From assembly GCF_000003605.2 (NCBI RefSeq), contig NW_003152252.1:629914-646562 (forward strand): 16,649 nt of DNA, written 5' to 3'. Within the stretch, counting starts at the first letter, position 1. Each line of letters begins with the position of its first letter. The stretch is from Saccoglossus kowalevskii. Taxonomy: Eukaryota > Hemichordata > Enteropneusta > Harrimaniidae. The notes under the pieces were generated by a model. It was given only the letters and a program-made list of their open reading frames with translations, was not told the DNA's origin and searched no databases. Shown here one piece after another: positions 10,453 to 16,649 of the stretch. A program made the translations under genes and the position numbers.

Positions 10453-13400
10453 CTATAAGAGAAGGATAAAAGATATAAAAGATATTAACTGTTACCTTTA
10501 ATTTAAGATTAACCTTTGAAGCATATTGACTAATATAGTTCTGCTTCGATACACAATGTGAAAACAATCTGATCACAGTATTTATAATACTAATGAAAAA
10601 CTTTAGAAATATTTAAACCAAAATGGATTTGATTATGCATCTGTGACAATGATTGATGCCAAACACATGTACCCTGGTACTTTTCTTTACAGAATGAACC
10701 AGAATAAATGAGGTCTTGAAGACTTGATTATTTTAATAGAAAAACTTTAGTAGAAAAAACGTATTTTAATACAATGTTACATTTCAATTAAATGATTACG
10801 CAAGCCATCACTAAATAGTACGAAACGTAATTCTATATATAGTTGCTTTTTTAAAGTGGGAATTGTCTCTCTCCAGCTACATGTTCATATCTTCTATACA
10901 GCAAATACAAATTGTTTAGAACGTTTCTATCTAAATGCATGCATAGCTGCATGGTCCGTTGTTGTGAATTGAAGACATTCAGTAAGAATGCTAATGAACT
11001 TCTTTTTGTTCCCTGATCTCAAAATAGCTGATCGCCATTGTATGGTTTCATGCTAAGATGTCACATTTTTAGATTGCCCTAAAGCACATATGCATCAGGT
11101 TTGATTAAAATCTGATGTATTTTTTAAGAATATTACTTACTTATACAAATTGCAAATTAATCCATGTATACATGGATTTCAACCATAAAGTAATCAGGTC
11201 TGTGGACTATGAAATCTGATAAGCAGTTTATGAGATATCAATAATATTCACATATTTTCAACCACAAATTAATAACATATCAATATATCAATGATTATCT
11301 TTGTACTAAGTTTTTTTTGAATCTGTTGAGCGGCTGTTGAGATATCTTAGAAAATTATTATGCATGGATTTCAATTAAAGAACAAGTCAGGTTAGTACAT
11401 TATCTTAGAGCATCATTGTACCAAGTTTCATTGAAATTTGATGAACGGTTCCTGAGATATCAGTGGAGAAGACAGACATACATACATACATACATACATA
11501 CATACAGACACACAGACACACAGACACACAGACAGGGTAACCGCAAAGACCCCCATTAGAAGGTTAACACACAGGAGTCAAAAAGAGAATTTGTTTCTGT
11601 AAATAACGAATTATCATGCTTATTAATTAGAACGTCAGTCATCTTATATGACATATACAAGACATGTCAAAATACATTTATTTTACATGAAATTTGAAAG
11701 CTCACAGTGCAGTAACTGTTGAATTTTAAATAAGTCATTCAAAACAAATGCACATGGCTTGAGCTTCATGGGGCATTGAGGGCAACTGCCTCAATAGACA
11801 ATTACCGGTATACATATATCAATTTTGGCCTTGTGCGAGTGACTGGAATAAAGATTACCATCAGTAAATTAATAGGTACCGGTAATATAGGCCACACTTC
11901 CTGTATTGTTTGTAATGCAATGACAACTGCATGCAAATTTCACATGTTGTGAACCCCCTTTCTCCCTCCCTCCCCCCTTACTTACAGGTCTAGGCTCTCC
12001 TGAAAATCGTCTGTTGTAATCATGTAAATCTCTCATTTTTGCTCTCCCTTCTTCAGACTGTCGTTCTTCTGGTGAAAAATCTGCCAAAAGTATTGTTACC
12101 TGTACACAAGAAAATTACAGAAATCCACCATATTAGTTTATTTATGGATTTATAAATTACCGGGTAATACTGTAAAATACTTTATTTTAACTGGAATTAA
12201 TTTTGTTGAAAAGACTATTGGAGTATTTTGTTTGGAATTTATTTTCATTGATTTTTGACAAGTTGAATGTAAAATATAGGAAAATAGGTACATTTGTTGG
12301 ATTTTATTTTCACTGAACCATTCCTTCAGCGAAAATTTATTTGAAGCTACAATAAAGTATTTTACAGTAGTTTATTCTAAAATGCCACACTTGTCAATGA
12401 CTCAATGAATATTTTGCAAGCATTCTACATCACCATGAAACATGCTGTGATGCAAATGCAACGTTTTAAGATTGACATTTTTATCCACTCTAAACTGGTT
12501 TAGAAATCAATTTATAATTGTGTTCTCAGATTGCTACATTTATATCGAGTGTTTACAGTGTGGATTTCATGAATCATACACAATCATTTGTGAACAGACT
12601 TCCTGCTATTGTTTTCAAAGGTTTATACATTTCCTTGACTACATTACCCAACAGATGTTCGTAATCTACATATAGATAACAAAATGTCATAATTTTATGT
12701 GTTGTCCTAAAATACAGTTAAGTCTAAGCATGTACACAAAGCAAAATTTGATACATCAAAAGAAATTGCAACAAACAAGCTGTTCTCTGATTGGTCCGAC
12801 TGTTATGTGTTGAGGTTAGATAGCCAATCAGGTATAATTTTGTAAGTAGCTGTGCACTGACTTCTAACTGCATGTTCTGGAAGACCTGTACAAGTAGTAC
12901 ACTCTTCCTCTCGCGAGATCTATACTTCTGTGTTCATAGGATTAATATGAAATCAATTCTCCCCCTCCCCCCAAAAAATATGTATTCTGTGTTAACCATC
13001 TGAAGAGCAATTTCTTTTGCCAAATTATGTGGATTTTCAATGCACTCAGAGCAGTAGCTCATGAACTGAAGCTACCAGGTGTGGATATAGTGTATTTCTC
13101 ACCTGTTGTCTACATACAGGACAATGAACAGCACCAAGCCATGATCCATGCCTCCAGTAAGTTATTATACAATTAGCTGAGAAAAAAATTACAAAATATG
13201 AAATTCTATTAGTTACTCTGAATTAACACTTGGGATTTTACATTGCAGTTAGCTAGGTGAAAAAGAAACACTGTGAAAACAAACATCACCACTTTCTGAA
13301 TTTAAAATTATTGTCCTCTAAAGTTTTCAATTTCATCTGTATAGGGAGGTTGATTTCACCACATAAACATTTGATAGCTCATCAGAACGCAAAGAACCAG

Positions 13401-14022
13401 GGAAACTATCAAACTAGAAATCAACCCACTATTCTCTCATGGAAACCAACTGATGGTGCTTCAACTCGATACTCATTAGTTAGACAAAAGTTCACATAAT
13501 AAAGCATCTTTTCCATCAGTTGTAAAGCTCCTCCTTATCGGTGAAATCACATTACCATGGCAACAAAAATCACCAGAGCATAACTTGCTTGTTAAAAGAG
13601 GGTTGCTAAAATTGATGATAAGTGTCATGTTGAGAAGAAGACTTACCACAGAAGACATGCCCACAGTTGGTTTCCGTTGGATACTGGGCATCTTGTAAAC
13701 AAACCGGGCATTGGAGATCCACGGCATATCTTCTCTGTTGCCCTGGCAACCCATTACGAGTAGCACCTTGGTGATTGGCATCACCATTATCCTCATTTAT
13801 ACCAAGCTGTAGCCTTGCATTATTAACACGTTGTTGGTGGTCAGGGTGAATAGCTTGTGATCTATGTTGATATCTAACGATGAAAGACAAAGAACCAAGA
13901 AAACTGTGTTGAATAATCAATGTAAACCATCACCCTACATACCTTGGCTTTGAATGTTGTGACGTTTTTGGCAAGAAGTCAAACATGAAAGCTCTCTGGT
14001 TTCTTTGATGTTTTGTGTGTTC
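10180..14022 (-). CDS. RNF170: RNF170, ER-membrane RING E3 ubiquitin ligase, five exons
   Basis: RNF170 is an ER-membrane E3 ligase that, with the erlin1/2 complex, ubiquitinates activated IP3 receptors for p97-dependent proteasomal degradation. Coding exons on the minus strand, in transcript order, are 14022-13943, 13873-13647, 13176-13103, 12099-11986 and 10452-10180 (TAA). All junctions are GT-AG and in phase, giving 255 residues. The C3HC4 RING has every ligand with spacing C-x2-C-x11-C-x-H-x2-C-x2-C-x15-C-x2-C. Then come [23 protein letters not shown] and a hydrophobic DUF1232 segment with [11 protein letters not shown] and LGFMDD. Human RNF170 is 258 residues and starts with a membrane segment that is not recognised here. 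The start is therefore open, though MFDFLPK in the first exon is a possible initiator. Confidence 0.95.
10653..11035. repeat. 383-bp direct repeat, copy B
   Basis: This is the partner of 8273-8655, in the same orientation, and the shared sequence stops sharply at both ends. The RNF170 terminal exon lies between the copies, so the pair brackets the 3' end of that gene. High similarity implies a recent duplication or two insertions of one element. Confidence 0.85.
11085..11580. repeat. Dispersed repeat with repeated internal modules, copy 3
   Basis: It carries three diverged modules of the type AAGTTTCATTGAAAT...GAGATATC (around 11200-11240, 11305-11347 and 11418-11462), then a microsatellite and GGTAACCGCAAAGACCCCCA. 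It is the same family as 6960-7345. The family is unidentified and no open frame was seen. Confidence 0.6.
11475..11536. repeat. Microsatellite (ACAT)n followed by (ACAGACAC)n
   Basis: About seven ACAT units pass into an ACAGACAC-type tract. It lies at a fixed place near the end of the dispersed repeat. The related block at 7285-7300 has only a short CAGACACACATACATGG there, so the tract has expanded in this copy. Confidence 0.9.
11954..11977 (-). promoter_or_regulatory. G-quadruplex motif 7 nt inside an RNF170 intron
   Basis: On the minus strand (the RNA sense) four G-runs of 6, 3, 3 and 5 are separated by loops of 1, 1 and 5 nt. This fits a canonical G3+N1-7 quadruplex. The first run starts 7 nt after the first base of the intron (GT at 11985-11984). 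G-runs close to a 5' splice site commonly act as intronic splicing enhancers. The folded structure is inference. Confidence 0.55.
11986..12099 (-). CDS. RNF170: RNF170 exon: region between RING and membrane domain
   Basis: This is a 38-codon phase-0 exon between GTACAG and GTAAGT. It encodes [20 protein letters not shown] and then the conserved [13 protein letters not shown], which matches the human [13 protein letters not shown] region. The donor is followed within a few bases by a long G-run tract. Confidence 0.94.
12168..12369. mobile_element. TA-flanked inverted-repeat element (MITE-like), 202 bp
   Basis: Ends TACTGTAAAATACTTTATT (12168-12186) and AATAAAGTATTTTACAGTA (12351-12369) are perfect 19-bp inverted repeats. 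They begin and end with TA, as expected for a Tc1/mariner-type TA duplication. The interior is AT-rich and has no open frame. It lies in the RNF170 intron between exons 12099-11986 and 13176-13103. Confidence 0.75.
12370..13102 (-). other. RNF170: RNF170 intron remainder, no gene seen
   Basis: This is the rest of intron 12100-13102. It contains an 8-bp inverted repeat with two opposed CCAAT boxes (12787-12794 and 12824-12831). A plus-strand open frame of 67 codons at 12472-12675 has no family resemblance or splice support. Confidence 0.6.
13103..13176 (-). CDS. RNF170: RNF170 exon: second half of the RING
   Basis: This is a 74-nt exon between CTCAG and GTGAGA. With the preceding base it gives 25 codons, [20 protein letters not shown] and then VCRQQ. 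It supplies RING ligands Cys6, Cys7 and Cys8, and the YWRxGSWLGAxxCPxCRQ block is diagnostic of RNF170. It is too short to be caught by a simple open-frame search and was found by following the RING across the intron. Confidence 0.95.
13348..13426. repeat. Nested hairpin in an RNF170 intron
   Basis: The outer arms GGTTGATTTC (13348-13357) and GAAATCAACC (13417-13426) are exact reverse complements. Inside them TTTGATAG (13370-13377) and CTATCAAA (13406-13413) are also exact reverse complements, around a 28-nt loop. The structure lies in intron 13177-13646. It may be a small inverted-repeat element or a structured RNA. Confidence 0.6.
13647..13873 (-). CDS. RNF170: RNF170 exon: cytosolic linker and first half of the RING
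   Basis: The exon has an acceptor GTTAG and ends TGTG|GTAAGT in phase 1. It encodes [12 protein letters not shown], which matches the conserved IHPENQ region of vertebrate RNF170. A variable Asn/Gly/Gln-rich linker follows, then [20 protein letters not shown] and the next Cys. RING ligands Cys1, Cys2, Cys3, His4 and Cys5 are here. The preceding intron is only 69 nt. Confidence 0.95.
13943..14022 (-). CDS. RNF170: RNF170 first recognised exon, basic linker before the RING
   Basis: The exon opens after GATCAG and ends CCAAG|GTATGT in phase 2, joining AG|A to the next exon. It encodes 26 residues ([20 protein letters not shown] and a few more), basic and without a membrane segment. An in-frame TGA lies 12 nt upstream of the proposed acceptor, so the frame cannot extend without splicing. 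Either this is an internal exon after an unseen membrane exon, or translation starts at its Met (13984-13986). The donor and phase fit well; the acceptor has only a modest pyrimidine tract. Confidence 0.6.
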
Positions 14023-15559
14023 CTGATCAACAAATCACAATGTGTGGATTAGATTTAATTATACCAGTAAAGTCCCACTCCAAAAAAGCAATTCTTGGTT
14101 GTTCGGTTTTAATTTTGGCAGATTGTTATTCTTTACTTCCTTAAGCACTATGAAACTAACACCCACACACAGAACTAATGAAGGCTAAAATAGAGATAAC
14201 ATCATCTACAGGTAATACTGTAAATGCATTTTTTATTCACTGAGATTTAATTTTAATTCTGCTCAAATTCTCATTAATTTGTAAAATTCAATAAAACTTG
14301 AAAATACTCAAAATATCAAAACTGTAAAATTGAATAAAAGTGAACAGTAATGGATAAATTTAAAGTGATAAAATAATTATCAAATCATATCTGTGTAATA
14401 AGACAATGCAATAGGTAGGAAATACACAAAAGCAAATTGTGAGAAAGAGAATTATGTTGTCAACTAAAAGTAGCCACCATCTGCATTAGAACTAATCAAT
14501 AAAAAAAGTTCAACATGAAAGCCCTATGAACATATTACTAGTATCACATAGAAGACTAAGTAAACACTGAGAACAGATCTTCCACATTTAATCTTTGCCC
14601 TCTTCTGATGTGATAAACAGATATTTACTAATTTGCGAAGTCCCTTTTACAATAGAGGCTTACTACTGGTAATTATATTGTAACTGAGCAATTATAGTTT
14701 TTCATAATACACATGATGCTTGCATCATTTTGGGGCTGATAACTAAATTCCTTATATTTTATATATTTATAAACTACTGCTTTGCAACATTTTGTTGTGG
14801 CTTAGTTTATTAATGGTTTTTCAAGAAACACATTGGACTTTAGAAGGAGCTCGTTCCCAAGCTAAACACACCCAAAACAGTGTACCTAAACTGACCATTC
14901 ACAGCGCCGACAATTTTTTTAAAATTTTTTATATAAATATGACATTTCATGCTACATGGATAAAAAAATGAAATAAAAATGTGGGGTTGCTGTACTCGGT
15001 TCTGAGAAAATCAATGTACAAAATGAAGCGAAAATAAAATGTTTTGTGTTTTGGAGCATTTTAACCATTGATTCCTACAGTAAGGATATACATGTATTTC
15101 AGTATCTCAAAATTTGGATCAATGGCATAAGGTGGAAAAATTACATATTGTGTCTTATAATAAACTTGTTCATGTCTGGAAAAAATTTAAAAATTTATAT
15201 TGAGTTTATAATGACAAAAGGAATTTTCATTGTGGTCATATTTATGCATATTAATTGACAGTTTATCTTAAAAAAAGATTATCAGTAACTGTGAATAAAA
15301 AAGATTCACATACTGTTGAACAATACTGAGTCAATTAATTATAGACTTTCTCTAGGAAATTTTGTCAATGCTATAATATGAACACATTAAAAATGCATAA
15401 TACTTTAACTGTGTATTCAGAACATAATTATCACCTAAAATAAACTTTTTTTTCTTCTGGTACAAAACACGTACCAGCATCATGATTATTTCGTAAGTAC
15501 AATATCTGCTCTATTACACATGCACCAACATTCATGACAGAATCATGTCTATAGTAAAA
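14023..15559. other. Upstream of recognised RNF170 exons, nothing firm
   Basis: This AT-rich DNA would be intronic if the missing RNF170 membrane exon lies further upstream. Near 14216 a TACTGTAAATGCATTTTT string resembles one end of the inverted-repeat element family. I searched the minus strand for an exon encoding a membrane segment with correct phase and found none convincing. Confidence 0.45.
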
Positions 15560-15760
15560 CTAAGGCATATTTTCTTGTTCTAGTATACAATAATTTTCTT
15601 TGCTACAATATTTATTTTGGATTAAGAAATACGATGAAGCCAACCACAGAAGTAGATTCCCCTTATTGAAACCATTTCTGATATACTTGTAAGCGATGAC
15701 AACAGACAGACGGATAATAGACAGAACCCAACTCAATGTCCCCATGCAAGAGTCACAGAA
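15560..15760 (-). other. Unassigned hydrophobic open frame, possible exon fragment
   Basis: The minus strand reads MGTLSWVLSIIRLSVVIAYK and continues in frame with a second hydrophobic stretch to a stop at 15560. The first part, roughly 15640-15740, has coding-like codons that are less AT-rich than the surroundings. There is a possible donor (AA|GTATAT near 15690), but its phase does not match the first recognised RNF170 exon. It could be a separate membrane-protein exon, a decayed fragment or chance. No function is assigned. Confidence 0.2.
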
Positions 15761-16220
15761 TTAGTAAATATTTAGTAATGCATTAAAAAACAGAAAAATG
15801 AAAGACAGGAAAGAAGCAAGATTTAAAGCTATTTTCAAGCTACAGGCAAAAAAAATGATACCGGTAGTAGCAAAAGTTATAAATTATAAAAGTTTGTATC
15901 AAGTAAACTAGAACAATGATACCTGTTTCTCATAAACATGTTCTGTTCTTTAATTTTTAACTATAAGGGAAAAGAAGACAAATATTACATGTTTTATATG
16001 TAGTTGCTGGTGCAATGCAGATTTTATCATCTTGATGTAAATTGGCCTCGGGAAATTTATCAGAATTAAATAATTTTGCAAAGATGTAGATGTATGTAAA
16101 ACTATGTACAAATTTTTAGTACAAAAAAAATGTATACCAGTACTTAAATTAAAAAAATTCTGATAATTTGAAGACTACACGTTAATCACACATATACTGT
16201 AGTGTGGAAAACAATAATAA
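15761..16220. other. AT-rich DNA, nothing recognised
   Basis: No open frame, splice-supported exon or RNA-gene signature was seen on either strand. A TACCGGTA palindrome lies at 15859-15866. Confidence 0.5.
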
Positions 16221-16425
16221 GGGTTGGCCATTAGAAACACTGGGTGGGTAGAAAAAATGTCAAATTATTTTATTTCTTCATTTAATTTTGAGCTATAATG
16301 TACTTTCATGATGATGTTGCTACAGTAAAGTTTTTTTTTTTTTCCATGAAGTGTGTGCATTTTTTTTCTATTTTCCCTGTTTAGTTTCTTTGCCCCTCCC
16401 CAACCAAGTTTCTAATAGTCAATCC
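16221..16425. repeat. Imperfect inverted repeat, about 205 bp
   Basis: The left arm GGGTTGGCCATTAGAAAC (from 16221) resembles the reverse complement of the right arm ending TTTCTAATAGTCAATCC at 16425. Arms of about 28 nt also share a GGGTGGG/GGTTGGG run. The interior is AT-rich. It may be another old miniature element, but identity of the arms is only moderate. Confidence 0.4.
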
Positions 16426-16649
16426 TATTTTTTTAAAACAAAACATGGATTTAATGAGATTCTCATGGAAACCAAATAATCAGTCACTATTAACAGATGA
16501 GTAGATTATTGACAGAAATCAGTATTTTAACAGAACGATTTCTACCATACAACCAGAAAGAAAATAAGACAATAGTGCAACCTGCCATAGTCAATGATAA
16601 TATCATGAGGTTATATTGTAAGTTATTCATGCCAATATGATTCTGCATT

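Larger units (their letters stand above)
10453..11985 (-). other. RNF170: RNF170 last intron, repeat-filled
   Basis: This 1533-nt intron holds copy B of the 383-bp direct repeat, a dispersed repeat block, an ACAT/ACAG microsatellite, two TACCGGTA palindromes and a G-run tract beside its donor site. No coding sequence was seen in it. Confidence 0.8.

Noticed and set aside
11475-11536. Regular repeats that might be taken for a CRISPR-like array
   Set aside because: Units are 4 and 8 nt with no spacers, in an animal intron; it is a plain microsatellite.
13476-13796. 106-codon minus-strand frame
   Set aside because: It is out of frame with the RING exon (13873-13647), which has all the zinc ligands and matching splice sites.
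14166-14210. Candidate membrane exon for RNF170 (DDVISILAFISSV, minus strand)
   Set aside because: The hydrophobic run is short, donor options are poor or out of phase, and there is no similarity to the known N-terminal membrane segment.

Overview
This is an AT-rich stretch of an animal nuclear genome. Two spliced genes lie tail to tail, every intron has GT-AG ends, and introns and intergenic DNA are full of short dispersed repeats. Both proteins are close to their vertebrate relatives. The repeat style (AGAGGGCGC-type motifs, TA-flanked miniature elements, AAGTTTCATTGAAAT-type modules, an ACAT/ACAG microsatellite) suggests a marine invertebrate, possibly an invertebrate deuterostome. The species is not established.

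Region 1 (1-4240, plus strand) is the 3' half of the VCP/p97 (Cdc48, TER94) gene. Six exons encode 411 residues, equivalent to about human residue 399 to the C-terminus: the end of the D1 lid, the D1-D2 linker, the whole D2 ATPase and the C-terminal tail, then a probable 3' UTR of about 1 kb. Two introns each carry a copy of a C/D-box snoRNA. Its 11-nt guide next to box D' matches 18S rRNA at the nucleotide equivalent to human A1678, the site assigned to vertebrate U82/SNORD82. The two copies agree at 51 of 54 positions from box C to box D, while their surroundings have diverged.

Region 2 (about 4240-10180) is roughly 6 kb with no convincing gene. It holds a CpG-rich patch, a two-unit tandem repeat, dispersed repeat modules, a small TA-flanked inverted-repeat element, two CTCF-like motifs and the first copy of a 383-bp direct repeat.

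Region 3 (10180-14022, minus strand) is RNF170, an ER-membrane RING E3 ligase. Five exons give a complete C3HC4 RING and the C-terminal membrane DUF1232 region. The N-terminal transmembrane exon was not found with confidence. The introns carry the second copy of the 383-bp repeat, a microsatellite, a TA-flanked element, a nested hairpin and a G-quadruplex motif beside a 5' splice site.

Region 4 (14023-16649) is upstream of the recognised RNF170 exons. It is AT-rich, with repeat fragments and one unassigned hydrophobic minus-strand open frame.

The proteins are functionally linked in known biology. RNF170 ubiquitinates activated IP3 receptors at the ER, and p97/VCP extracts ubiquitinated ER proteins for the proteasome. 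Whether this adjacency is conserved or chance cannot be told from the window.
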